From Agathobaculum sp. NTUH-O15-33 (GTDB taxonomy: Bacteria; Bacillota; Clostridia; Oscillospirales; Butyricicoccaceae), in NCBI RefSeq assembly GCF_033193315.1, contig NZ_CP136187.1, forward strand, positions 992,001 through 1,056,000: DNA of 64,000 nucleotides, read 5' to 3'. Of the stretch, positions 9,245-17,668 are shown piece after piece (the stretch's first letter is position 1; each line of letters opens with the position of its first letter). The translations under genes and the position numbers were made by a program. Below the pieces are notes generated by a model. It ran no database searches. It was not told the DNA's origin and saw only the letters and a list, made by a program, of their open reading frames with translations.

Positions 9245-9281
9245 AAGACCAAAGCCCTCTCAAACGGAGGGCTTTGGTCTT
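9245..9281 (-). terminator. Second terminator between the converging sugar operons
   Basis: The inverted repeat aagaccaaagccctc and its complement are separated by a 7-base loop. It lies 28 bases past the stop of the leftward alcohol dehydrogenase gene, so it probably ends that operon and may act in both directions. Confidence 0.85.
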
Positions 9282-9308
9282 ATGTAGGAGAAAAAGAAGA
9301 AGAGATGG

Positions 9309-10350
9309 TCAGTCGTTAATGCCGTTCGGGTAGATGATGACCCGGCTGGCCTGCTGGGCGTTCAGCAGCTCGATGCCGCGCACGATGTCTTTCAGTTCCA
9401 GCTTGTGGCTGATGATGCGGTCAAGCTCCAGCGCGGGATTTTTCGAGCAGCTTGATCGCGAGGGGAAAGGTGTTGTGCGCGCAGTAGGAGCCCATCACGG
9501 TAAGCTCGTTGCGGACGATCACGGCGGGGGGCACCTGACTGACCGCGTTGGCGTTCTGGCCGAAGATCAGCAGCCTGCCGCCGCATTTCAGCAGCCCGAC
9601 CGCCTGCCCGAACACCGGGCCGACGCCGACCGCGTCCACCACGATATCGCAGGTCTCGCCCCATTCGCGCAGCAGAATGGCCTGCACGTCCTCGCGGGCC
9701 GGGTCGATCGCCAGATCGGCGCCGCATTCCAGCGCTTTTTGCCTGCGCACGGCGGACATTTCGCATACCGCCAAACGGCGCACGCCGTACAGCTTCATCG
9801 CGCGGATAAAGGTCAGGCCGATCGGCCCCATGCCGAAAATGGCCACGGTGTCCGCCGGGGTGGGGTTCAGCTTGCGCATGGCGTTCATCACGCAGGCAAG
9901 CGGTTCGGTCATCGCGGCGAGATAGGAGGGGATGGCCTCCGGCATATCCATCAGCTGCGCTTCGGGAACGACGCAGTACTGGGCAAAGCCGCCGTTTCGC
10001 TGCTGGCCGAAGATAACCGCGTTCGGGCACAGGTTGTCCATGCCGGTGGTGCAGTAGGCGCAGGTATGGCATTTCATGATGTTATCGACCACGACCTTGC
10101 CGCCGGGGCGAAAGCGCGTGACCGCGCTCCCGGTCTCTTCCACGAAGCCGAAAAATTCATGGCCCAGTATCACGCCGGGATCGGCGTGCTGTCCGGGCGG
10201 CACGTGCAGTACATGCAGGTCGGACCCGCAAATGCTGGCCGCGCCCACGCGGATGAGTACGTCGTCCGGCTTTGTCACCCGTGGTTTTTCCACGGTTTTC
10301 ACGTTCAGTACGCCGTTGCCTTCAAATACGGCGGCAAGCATGGTGGACAT
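9309..10350 (-). pseudogene. Zinc-dependent alcohol/sorbitol dehydrogenase, frameshifted near the 3' end
   Basis: The frame runs from ATG at 10350 to about 9440, then breaks and stops at 9421. Removing one base from the run of five T at 9439-9443 restores a continuous reading to the stop at 9309-9311, adding ELDRIISHKLELKDIVRG and the end VIIYPNGIND. The protein is a medium-chain dehydrogenase: ASICGSD and GHEFFGFV supply catalytic zinc ligands, and CHTCAYCTTGMDNLC holds the four-cysteine structural zinc site. The NAD-binding motif is FGMGPIGLTF. It is the last gene of the leftward sugar operon, 37 bases after the permease gene, and likely oxidises a sugar alcohol. The break is as likely a sequencing error as a real mutation. 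Confidence 0.85.
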
Positions 10351-10387
10351 AGAAAAGACACCTCCTAAACGGTATGCACGGGTAAGA

Positions 10388-11338
10388 TTACCCCTTTTTC
10401 TTATTTTTCATGGTATCCAGAAACACGGCGAGAATGATGATGCCGCCGGTCACGAGCTTTTGATAATAGGGGGAAACGTTGTTGATCGTCAGCCCGTTTT
10501 TCAGCACGTACAGCAAAACCGCACCGATGCTGGTTTTCAGCACGCTGCCCGAGCCGCCCGTCATCATCGTACCGCCGATCACGACCGCCGCGATGGTCTC
10601 CATTTCATAGTTTTCACCGGCGGAGGGGGAAGCGAAGTTCAGGCGCGAGGTCATCAGCAGGCCGCCGACGCCGGCGAGCAGGCCGCAGAGCACGTAGGCG
10701 ATCATTTCGTATTTCGAGGTGCTGATGCCGGATAGGCGCACGGCTTCCCGGTTGCCGCCGATCGAATAAATATAGCGGCCGGTTTTGGTCTTGACGGAGA
10801 AAATCCAGAACAGGATGTAAAGGGCGACGGTCAGCAGCAGCAGAAACGAGACGCCGCCCAGCTTCGCGGTGCCCATCCAGTCGAACCCGGTGGGGAATTC
10901 GGAAAAGGGCATGCCCTGCGAGATGATCAGGGATATGCCGTAGCAGATGCCCTGCGTGCCCAGCGTGGTGATAAAGGCCGGGATACGGATGTAGCCGATC
11001 AAGTAGCCGTTCACCACGCCGACCAACACGCCGCACGCAATGCCGATCAGCGCCAGACCGGGAATGCCGACGCCGCGCGTGGCGAACACGCCGATCAGGA
11101 TGCCCGCCGTGCCCATCAGACGGCCGACGGAAATATCGATGCCGCCGGTCAGAATGACGAGCGTCTGGCCGATCGCCACGATGCCGATGACCGAGGCTTG
11201 AATCAGAATGTTTTGAATATTGCCAAGGGAAAAGAAGTCCGGATTGAGAAAGGCGAACACAATGCAAATGATGACAAACGCAATGTAAATGCCGTAGCTG
11301 AGCACCATATTGGAAAGGGAAACCTTGCTTTTAGCCAT
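10388..11338 (-). CDS. Sugar ABC transporter permease (RbsC-like)
   Basis: The 316-residue membrane protein has about nine or ten hydrophobic segments and the ribose-permease motifs LTGGIDISVGRLMG near residue 65 and ETIAAVVIGGTMMTGGSG near residue 247. Its length matches RbsC. The start codon directly abuts the stop of the ATPase gene (11339-11341), so they are translationally coupled. It forms the channel of the second sugar importer with the ATPase and the lipoprotein encoded upstream. Ribose, allose or a similar sugar is suggested by family; the substrate cannot be told from sequence. Confidence 0.9.
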   Translation of the reverse strand: MAKSKVSLSNMVLSYGIYIAFVIICIVFAFLNPDFFSLGNIQNILIQASVIGIVAIGQTLVILTGGIDISVGRLMGTAGILIGVFATRGVGIPGLALIGIACGVLVGVVNGYLIGYIRIPAFITTLGTQGICYGISLIISQGMPFSEFPTGFDWMGTAKLGGVSFLLLLTVALYILFWIFSVKTKTGRYIYSIGGNREAVRLSGISTSKYEMIAYVLCGLLAGVGGLLMTSRLNFASPSAGENYEMETIAAVVIGGTMMTGGSGSVLKTSIGAVLLYVLKNGLTINNVSPYYQKLVTGGIIILAVFLDTMKNKKKG

Positions 11339-12826
11339 TTAATTCACCCCAAACGAATAGTTCAAAATCGTATCCTTGGTCAGCTTGCGCACATCGGTCA
11401 GTTCGGCGCATTTCTTGCCGTCCTTCAAAACGATCACGCGGTCGGCCGCGCGGAGGATCTCGTCAATATCGGAGGAGATCATGATGATCGCCTTGCCCGA
11501 CGCCGCGAGATCGAACATGATGCGGTAGATTTCTTCCTTCGCGCCCACGTCGATGCCGCGCGTCGGCTCGTCGAAAATCAGGATCTCGGCGTCGCGCAGC
11601 AGCCACTTGGCAATGACGACCTTTTGCTGGTTGCCGCCCGACAGATTCATGGCGAGCGCGTTTTCGCCCGGCGTGCGGATACGCAGCTTTTCGATATACT
11701 CACGGGCGATCCGGCTTTCCTTTTGCTGATCGATCAGGCAGCCCGAACGCACCTTGTCCATGGTTGGCAGAGAAATGTTGTCCGCGATCGAGCGGATCAG
11801 AACGAGCCCTTCGCCGCGCCGGTCTTCGCTGAGGTAGGCGATCCCGTTTTTTACGGTTTCTGTGTAATTTTTGACCGGAAGCGGTTTTCCGTGCAGGGTG
11901 ATCTGGCGCGGGCCAAGGTTATCGATGCCGCAGAGCGAGCGGGCCAGTTCGGTTTTGCCCGCGCCTACCAGACCGGTCACGCCCAATATTTCGCCCCGGT
12001 GCAGGCTAAAGCTGATGCCCTCTTGTTTGTTCAGTACGGTAGGCATGCGCTGCACGTCCAGCACGATCTCATCGGTCGAGAAGCTTTGCTTCACCCGCTC
12101 CTCGACCTTGTGGCCGGACACCATGGTGACGAGCTGTTCGGGCGTGACGTCCGAAATGCTGTGCGTTTCGATCTTTTTGCCGTCACGCAGCACGGTTACG
12201 CGGTCGCCGATCTCGTAAAGCTCGGGCATGCGGTGCGAAATATAGACGATGCCGATGCCCTTGCTTTTTAAATTGCGGATAATGCCGAACAGCGTTTCGA
12301 TCTCCTTGGGAGATAGGGATGCGGTCGGTTCGTCAAATACAATGATCTTACACTGGCTGGAAACCGCTTTGACGATCTCAACGATCTGCTTTTTCGCAAT
12401 GCCAAGCGTTTGCACCAGCGCGCGGGGGTCCAGATCGTAATCAAGGTCGCTTAGGAACGCGCCCGCCTGCCGGTGCATTTCCTTCCAATCGATCAGGCCG
12501 TGTTTTTTCAGCTCGCGGCCTTGAAATATGTTTTCCGTCACGGTAATGTACTCGTTCACCATCAGTTCCTGATAGATGATGCGCACGCCCAGACGGAGCG
12601 CGTCCTTGGGCCGCTCGATGGCGACGGGGCGGCCCTCCAGCTGGATCGTGCCTTCGGTGGGCGTATACGCGCCCGCGAGAATTTTGATCAGTGTGGATTT
12701 GCCCGCGCCGTTTTCGCCAAGCAACACATGGACCTCGCCCGGCCGAAGATCAAAATCCACATGATCGAGCGCGACCACGCCCGGGAATATTTTTGTAATG
12801 CCGCGCATTTCCAGAATGTTGTCCAT
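11339..12826 (-). CDS. Sugar ABC transporter ATP-binding protein with two nucleotide-binding domains (RbsA-like)
   Basis: The 495-residue product begins MDNILEMRGITKIFPGVVALDHV; I prefer this start at 12826 over an in-frame ATG at 12886, whose extra 20 residues look non-native. The first domain has Walker A GENGAGKST near residue 38 and FDEPTASLSPKE; the second has a degenerate GLVGAGKTEL, then LSGGNQQKVVIAKWL and FDEPTRGIDVG. Two fused ATPase domains and this length are usual for ribose/galactose/xylose-type importers. It lies between the binding-protein gene, separated by a strong hairpin, and the permease, which it abuts. Confidence 0.9.
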   Translation of the reverse strand: MDNILEMRGITKIFPGVVALDHVDFDLRPGEVHVLLGENGAGKSTLIKILAGAYTPTEGTIQLEGRPVAIERPKDALRLGVRIIYQELMVNEYITVTENIFQGRELKKHGLIDWKEMHRQAGAFLSDLDYDLDPRALVQTLGIAKKQIVEIVKAVSSQCKIIVFDEPTASLSPKEIETLFGIIRNLKSKGIGIVYISHRMPELYEIGDRVTVLRDGKKIETHSISDVTPEQLVTMVSGHKVEERVKQSFSTDEIVLDVQRMPTVLNKQEGISFSLHRGEILGVTGLVGAGKTELARSLCGIDNLGPRQITLHGKPLPVKNYTETVKNGIAYLSEDRRGEGLVLIRSIADNISLPTMDKVRSGCLIDQQKESRIAREYIEKLRIRTPGENALAMNLSGGNQQKVVIAKWLLRDAEILIFDEPTRGIDVGAKEEIYRIMFDLAASGKAIIMISSDIDEILRAADRVIVLKDGKKCAELTDVRKLTKDTILNYSFGVN

Positions 12827-12858
12827 ATCCGCACTCCTTGCCGGTATCAGAATGGTAG

Positions 12859-12898
12859 AGCGCGGGCCGGGCCTTGCGCCGCGCACCCGGCCCGCGCT
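12859..12898 (-). terminator. GC-rich hairpin between binding-protein and ATPase genes
   Basis: A 13-bp perfect stem (agcgcgggccggg and complement, loop 14 bases) lies 14 bases past the binding-protein stop. No T-run follows on the minus strand. Such hairpins often protect the 3' end of the abundant binding-protein message while letting some transcription continue. Partial terminator or processing site is the likely role. Confidence 0.6.
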
Positions 12899-12912
12899 TT
12901 CCGTTTCGGTTT

Positions 12913-13944
12913 TTATTTACCGCTGTATTTGGCGGCATAGGCCATCCATTCTTCCACGTTGGAAGCGTCCGCGACTTCAAGGTCGGTGTTTACCTTTTCC
13001 TCTACCGTTTCACCTTTGAGAAAGCGGTCTGCCAGTGTAACGCCCTCTATGCCCATATCGGCGGGCTTCTGTGCGACCGAGCCGCATAGGCCGCCTTCCT
13101 CGATGGATTTGAACGCGTCGGTGATGCCGTCAAAGCCCAAAATATCGATGGTGAGACCTGCTTCCTTGGTCGCGCGCAGCGCGCCCAGCGCCATCATATC
13201 GTTGCAGCAATAGATGAAGTCCACATCCTTGTTGGAGGTGAGCAGGTTGGTGATCACATCGTAGCCCTTGTTAAAATCGGAATCGGCATTTTGCGAGGCG
13301 ACGATATTCACCGAATCGCCCGCCGCGTCGATAAAGCCTTGCTTGCGCAGTTCCATGTTTTCCTGTCCGGGCACGCCGGTGAGGATGATGACGTTGAGCG
13401 TCTTGCCCTTTTCATCGGCTACCTTTTTAGCGTATTCTCCCGCGACCTTGCCGCCGTTATAGTTGTCCGACCCGATGTAGGTCAGTGTGTGCGCGCCCTG
13501 CTTGTCGAGCGCTTCGCGGTCCACCTCGGTATCGAGAATGACGACGGGGATGTTTGCCTCGTTTGCCTTTTTAATGCCCGAAATGATGCCGGTGGTCGAG
13601 CACGGCGTGATCATGATCGCCTTCACCTTTTTCTGAATCATCGTTTCCATCAGTTGGAGCTGCTCGGCCGCGTCGCCGTGGCTGGTGCCGGACTGCGCGA
13701 TCAGCGTGTAGCCGAGCTCCTTGCACTTTTCCTCGGCACCGTTTTTCATGGCCACGTAAAATTCGTTGTCCAGCGTCATAGGGAGCAGCGCGATCTCGCC
13801 CGAACCGGCGGCGGTGCCGGTATCCTCCGCGCCGTTATCGGCGCCGTCCGAAGCGGGGGGCGTTGAGCCGCAGCCGGTGCAAAAACCGGCCAAAAGGAGT
13901 GCTGCGAGAATGGCGGAGAGCATTTTCTTGTTGGTGCGTTTCAT
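12913..13944 (-). CDS. Sugar ABC transporter substrate-binding lipoprotein (RbsB-like)
   Basis: The 343-residue protein has a lipoprotein signal: basic MKRTNKK, a hydrophobic stretch, then AGFCTGCGS with a lipidation Cys, followed by a low-complexity linker rich in Gly, Ala and Asp. The mature part is a type I periplasmic-binding fold, with the opening IALLPMTLDNEFYVAMKNGAEEKC, the hinge VILDTEVDRE and a ligand-binding FIYCCNDMMALGAL. It would be anchored on the outer face of the membrane and feed sugar to the permease. It is the second gene of the leftward operon, after the isomerase gene. The ribosome-binding site is aaggaggaag. Confidence 0.9.
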   Translation of the reverse strand: MKRTNKKMLSAILAALLLAGFCTGCGSTPPASDGADNGAEDTGTAAGSGEIALLPMTLDNEFYVAMKNGAEEKCKELGYTLIAQSGTSHGDAAEQLQLMETMIQKKVKAIMITPCSTTGIISGIKKANEANIPVVILDTEVDREALDKQGAHTLTYIGSDNYNGGKVAGEYAKKVADEKGKTLNVIILTGVPGQENMELRKQGFIDAAGDSVNIVASQNADSDFNKGYDVITNLLTSNKDVDFIYCCNDMMALGALRATKEAGLTIDILGFDGITDAFKSIEEGGLCGSVAQKPADMGIEGVTLADRFLKGETVEEKVNTDLEVADASNVEEWMAYAAKYSGK

Positions 13945-13985
13945 TTTTCTTCCTCCTTGCGTTTCGGTTGTTTCCGGGTTTCTGA

Positions 13986-14804
13986 TTATTCAAAAGTCCC
14001 GCGCGCAATGGCGAGGTCTCTTTTGACGATCTGGAAGGGATCGGCGCACAAATGGCAAAGGGGTTCGGTATGGTAGTAATTTTCCAGCAACAGCCATTCG
14101 GCGCACCGCGTTTCGCGAATCACGGCGGCGGTTTCAAAAAAGCCGCTTTCGCCGGCGCCGAGCAACGAGCCGCTCAGCTTGCCGTTATAGCCGTCCTTTA
14201 AGTGGATTTGCGCCACGTGAGGGTGCAACGCGCGGAGGATGGCGGCGGCGTTCTGCCGCCCGTGCAGAAAATAATTTTGCGTATCAAACATGATTTTGAA
14301 GTTTTCACAGCCGACCTGACGCACCATACGCAGCGTTTCGGCGGCAGACAAGGCGTTTTCGCTGGCGATGGTGATACCGCAGGGCGCCGCGATCTCGCAA
14401 AACAGCTTGAGCTTTTCGCAGGTGTTGTAAAAATCGCGCTCCGTGCGGATCGCGCCGTCGTTGAAGCTGGGCAGCTGAACCACGGGGATTTGCATTGCGG
14501 CGGCGGCCTCGATGCCGCGCTTGACGCCGTCCGTGCAGATCATACCGGCGCGGGAATCCATGGGCCGCGTTAAGCCGAAGCGGTTCAGGTGGTCTACCGT
14601 CATGCTGGGCAGTGATATACCAGTCTCGGCGGCCATATCCAGATAAGCGCGCTGGATCGTGCGGCTGGAAAGCGGATACGATCGTTCATAAGGGCCGAAA
14701 TCCAGTTCCATGCCCGCAAAGCCGAGCGCGGCGGCCGTACGCAGGGCGTAGGGACCGGGCATGGGAAAGGCCCACTGACAAATGCCGAATTTAAAAGCGC
14801 TCAT
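13986..14804 (-). CDS. Sugar phosphate isomerase/epimerase (TIM barrel)
   Basis: The 272-residue protein has the AP-endonuclease-2-type barrel pattern: FGICQWAFPMPGPYALRTAA at the start, GFAGMELDFG for an early strand, ITIASENALS with a likely metal-ligand Glu, IMFDTQNYFLHG with Asp, VAQIHLKDGYNG with His/Asp, and a final WLLLENYYH. Family members epimerise or isomerise keto-sugars. It is the first gene of the leftward importer operon, so it probably acts on the imported sugar or its oxidised form. An aaggacga-like ribosome-binding site precedes the ATG. Specific reaction is unknown. Confidence 0.82.
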   Translation of the reverse strand: MSAFKFGICQWAFPMPGPYALRTAAALGFAGMELDFGPYERSYPLSSRTIQRAYLDMAAETGISLPSMTVDHLNRFGLTRPMDSRAGMICTDGVKRGIEAAAAMQIPVVQLPSFNDGAIRTERDFYNTCEKLKLFCEIAAPCGITIASENALSAAETLRMVRQVGCENFKIMFDTQNYFLHGRQNAAAILRALHPHVAQIHLKDGYNGKLSGSLLGAGESGFFETAAVIRETRCAEWLLLENYYHTEPLCHLCADPFQIVKRDLAIARGTFE

Positions 14805-15190
14805 AAATTTCGTCCTTTTTGAATACGGTCATCGAAATTCTAATTAAATTCTTATAAACTTAGCTTGGGTTTATTAAATCATTTTAAAGAGAGTGTGTCA
14901 ATAAGAATTGTGCAAAAATTATAGAATCTGCTGATAATTGGCGATTATATGCAAATATAACCGAAAAAATCTGTGCGCATTGCGAAAAACAAAAGATATT
15001 TTATTAAAATTTAATAGAAAAATTAAAATACATCTTGATTTTTACGGCGACCATGTTATGATGAAAAAAGAAAACAATCTCGCTTCCATGATCATGACAG
15101 CGCACGTATTTCACGCCTGCGCCTTTATGGAAATATCGACTTTGAAAGGTAAGTCATGTATAATGGAAGCATATAGACTGGAGGTCGGCT
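14805..15190. promoter_or_regulatory. AT-rich divergent regulatory region between the leftward sugar operon and the LacI gene
   Basis: This 386-base gap is much richer in A and T than the genes on each side. It must contain the leftward promoter for the operon starting at 14804 and the rightward promoter for the regulator. Several AT-rich hexamers are possible leftward -10 boxes; I could not pick one firmly. No strongly symmetric LacI operator of 14 bases or more is obvious to me. Small open frames here look like chance. Confidence 0.5.
15136..15164 (+). promoter_or_regulatory. Candidate sigma-A promoter of the LacI-type regulator
   Basis: A perfect TATAAT at 15159-15164 has a TCGACT, 4 of 6 to consensus, at 15136-15141 with a 17-base spacer. 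It ends 26 bases before the regulator ATG. Confidence 0.5.
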
Positions 15191-16216
15191 ATGAATATCA
15201 AAGAAATAGCGCGTACAGCCAATGTTTCCATTTCAACCGTATCCTTGGTTTTGAATAACAAACCGGGTGTAAAAAGCGAAACGCGGGAACGGGTCGTACA
15301 TCTGCTCCATCAAAACGGGTATGAATTGAAGGCTCCGGCGGCAAGGCAAGGGGTAATCGGCAACCTGCTGTTTGTCCGCTATCGCGGTTCGGGCCGTTTG
15401 ATGGAGGTAAAGGACGATTTTTTTATTCAGATACTCGACGGGGTGGAAAATCAGGCGCGCCGGATGAGCTTTAACCTGTCCATTGCCAACGCGGGACGCG
15501 ATAATTTGGCGGAGGTGCTCGCGGGGGCGGAAAATACCGCCGCCGGCGTGATCCTGTTCGCCACCGAGTTTGAGCCGGAAGGCGCCGCGCTTCTGGAAAG
15601 CTGCCCGGTGCCGCTCGTTGTGCTCGACGAGGATTTTCCCAACGAGCCGATCAACACCATTGGCGTGGACAATATGGGGGCGATTTTCACCGGTGTTTCC
15701 TACCTGCACGCGCTGGGCCATACGGATATCGGCTACCTGCACAGCACCGAGCATACGGGCGCGATCCCCGAGCGCGAACGCGGCTACCGCGCGGCCATGG
15801 CCCAGCTTGGCCTGCCGGTCGCGGAAGAGCATATTTTTATGCTCGACCTGTTTATGAGCAAGGTGTACCAGCAGATGAATGAAATATTGGAGCGCAAACC
15901 CTCTTTGCCGACCGCGCTGATCGCGGATAACGACATTTTGGCGGTGGGCGCGATGCGCGCGTTGCAGGATCACGGCTACCGGATTCCGAGCGACCTGTCC
16001 ATTCTGGGCTTTGACGACAGCTATGTCTGCTCGGTCGCAAACCCGGCGTTGTCCACCCTGCGCAGCCCGAAGGCGGCGATCGGCCAGCAGGCGGTCAAGC
16101 GTATCAAGGACATGATCGACGATCCGGGCGGCAGCGCGATGAAATCCCGCCTGTGCGCCCGGCTGATGAAGCGCGGCACGACCGCGCCCCCGCCGGACCG
16201 GGCAAACAAAGCGTGA
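15191..16216 (+). CDS. LacI family transcriptional regulator
   Basis: The 341-residue DNA-binding protein opens with a LacI helix-turn-helix: MNIKEIARTANVSISTVSLVLN, with recognition helix residues around positions 15-22, then the hinge helix region. The rest is a sugar-binding core like that of periplasmic receptors, including TALIADNDILAVGAMRAL and the LSILGFDDSYVCSVANPALSTLR segment near the end. The ATG follows a strong ggaggtcggct ribosome-binding site. It is transcribed away from the leftward sugar operon and towards an oxidoreductase gene, so it probably represses one or both in the absence of the sugar. The effector is unknown. Confidence 0.9.
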   Translation: MNIKEIARTANVSISTVSLVLNNKPGVKSETRERVVHLLHQNGYELKAPAARQGVIGNLLFVRYRGSGRLMEVKDDFFIQILDGVENQARRMSFNLSIANAGRDNLAEVLAGAENTAAGVILFATEFEPEGAALLESCPVPLVVLDEDFPNEPINTIGVDNMGAIFTGVSYLHALGHTDIGYLHSTEHTGAIPERERGYRAAMAQLGLPVAEEHIFMLDLFMSKVYQQMNEILERKPSLPTALIADNDILAVGAMRALQDHGYRIPSDLSILGFDDSYVCSVANPALSTLRSPKAAIGQQAVKRIKDMIDDPGGSAMKSRLCARLMKRGTTAPPPDRANKA

Positions 16217-16296
16217 ACGGCCTCGCCGGGCGGCATTACCGGCAAAGGCCGCCCGGCGGACCATCAATCAAAACAACAGGATAGGAGCGATACGAC

Positions 16297-17445
16297 ATGA
16301 AACTGAAATTCGGCATGGTAGGCGGAGGCGGGGGCTTCATCGGGGATGTGCACCGCCACGGGGCGCTGATGGACGATCTGGCGGTGCTGGCGGCGGGCTG
16401 CTTTACCCGCAACGCGGAGAAAAACCGCGCGGTCGCGGAAAAGTGGAACGTTAACGATCCGGCCCGCGTGTACGGCAGCTATACGGAAATGGCAAAGGCC
16501 GAGGCGGCGCGGGAGGACGGCATCGATTTTGTCTCCATCACCACCCCGAACGACACGCATTTCCCCATCGCAAAGTGCTTTTTAGAGCACGGCATCCACG
16601 TCATGTGCGACAAGCCCCTTGCCCTAAACGCGAAAGAGGGGCGCGAGCTGCAACGGCTTGCCAAGGAACGCGGCCTGCTGTTCGGCGTGACCTATACCTA
16701 CACCGGCTACGCCATGGTCCGGCAGGCGCGCGAGATGATCGACGCGGGCGAGATCGGCAAGATCACCTGCATTCAGGGCGAATACCCGCAGGAATGGCTG
16801 GCCGTATCGCTGGTGGCCGAGCACTCCGAGCAGGCCACTTGGCGGCAGGACCCCGCGCGCTCGGGCGCGTCGGGCTGCTGCGCGGATATCGGCACGCACG
16901 TTGAGTGCCTGATCGCGCAGATGACCGGCCTGCACCCGAAGCGCGTCATCGCGCGGTTCGACCGCATCCCGCCCGAGATGCCGCTTGAATCCAACGCGCA
17001 GATGATGGTGGACTTTGACGGCGGCGTGCCCGGCCTGCTATGGACTTCGCAGGTCGCCATGGGGCACGAAACCGAGCTGAACGTGCGCATTTTCGGGGAA
17101 AAGGGCTCGATCGAGTGGAGTCATCTGCGCCCGTGGGAGCTGCGCGTCACCCGCATCAACCAGCCGCCGCAGACCTACACCGCGAACCGCGATTATCTGT
17201 ACCCGGCGGCAAAGGAGCTGTGCCGCCTGCCCTCCGGCCATATCGAGGGCTTCTATGAAGCCTTCGGCAACCTGTACCGCGGCTTTTGCGTCCACCTGCT
17301 CGCCAGAAAGACCGGCGGCGACCCCGGCGCGTTCCGCTATCCCACCATCGACGACGGCGTGCGCGGCATCGAATTTGTCGACGCTTGCCTCGAATCCAAC
17401 GCCAAGGGCAACGTTTGGGTCCCGGTAGGCCAAACGGAAGCTTAA
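16297..17445 (+). CDS. Gfo/Idh/MocA family oxidoreductase
   Basis: The 382-residue protein starts with the NAD(P)-binding motif GMVGGGGGFIGDVH and has ITTPNDTH and VMCDKPLALN, the latter being the family Lys-Pro motif with Asp in place of the usual Glu. A likely active-site segment is CCADIGTHVECLI, with His and Asp near residue 195. The length and the C-terminal alpha/beta domain fit dehydrogenases of sugars, sugar acids or cyclitols. It follows the LacI gene by 80 bases and ends at a strong terminator. It probably works with the leftward transport operon. Substrate is not evident. Confidence 0.85.
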   Translation: MKLKFGMVGGGGGFIGDVHRHGALMDDLAVLAAGCFTRNAEKNRAVAEKWNVNDPARVYGSYTEMAKAEAAREDGIDFVSITTPNDTHFPIAKCFLEHGIHVMCDKPLALNAKEGRELQRLAKERGLLFGVTYTYTGYAMVRQAREMIDAGEIGKITCIQGEYPQEWLAVSLVAEHSEQATWRQDPARSGASGCCADIGTHVECLIAQMTGLHPKRVIARFDRIPPEMPLESNAQMMVDFDGGVPGLLWTSQVAMGHETELNVRIFGEKGSIEWSHLRPWELRVTRINQPPQTYTANRDYLYPAAKELCRLPSGHIEGFYEAFGNLYRGFCVHLLARKTGGDPGAFRYPTIDDGVRGIEFVDACLESNAKGNVWVPVGQTEA

Positions 17446-17455
17446 AATAAGATGA

Positions 17456-17495
17456 AAAAACAGTCTCTGCGCACCTGTGCGCAGAGACTGTTTTT
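17456..17495 (+). terminator. Rho-independent terminator after the oxidoreductase gene
   Basis: The stem cagtctctgcgca and its complement, extended by five A-T pairs, has a 4-base loop and ends in five T. It begins 11 bases after the stop codon and isolates the following operon. Confidence 0.9.
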
Positions 17496-17579
17496 GTGTG
17501 TATATGAGAAAATATTTTATTTCTATTTTATGAATAATGCACAATAAAAACGAAAATTCGACAAAATATTGCAAAATCA

Positions 17580-17608
17580 TTGACAAGGAAGTTTGGGGTT
17601 GATATCCT
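17580..17608 (+). promoter_or_regulatory. Candidate sigma-A promoter of the contractile injection operon
   Basis: A perfect TTGACA at 17580-17585 is followed after 17 bases by TATCCT at 17603-17608. It lies in the AT-rich gap after the terminator and 61 bases before the first gene start. No other promoter of similar quality is visible before 36069, so the whole cluster may be one transcript. Confidence 0.6.
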
Positions 17609-17668
17609 TAAGAAGTAAAAACTGGTTTGCAATGTGGGCGTTCACGCGCGGAAGAACAGAGGGAGCCA

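Noticed and set aside
14938..15258. Small open frame upstream of LacI
   Set aside because: AT-rich intergenic sequence with Lys/Asn-rich translation and no conserved pattern; it overlaps the regulator start in another frame.
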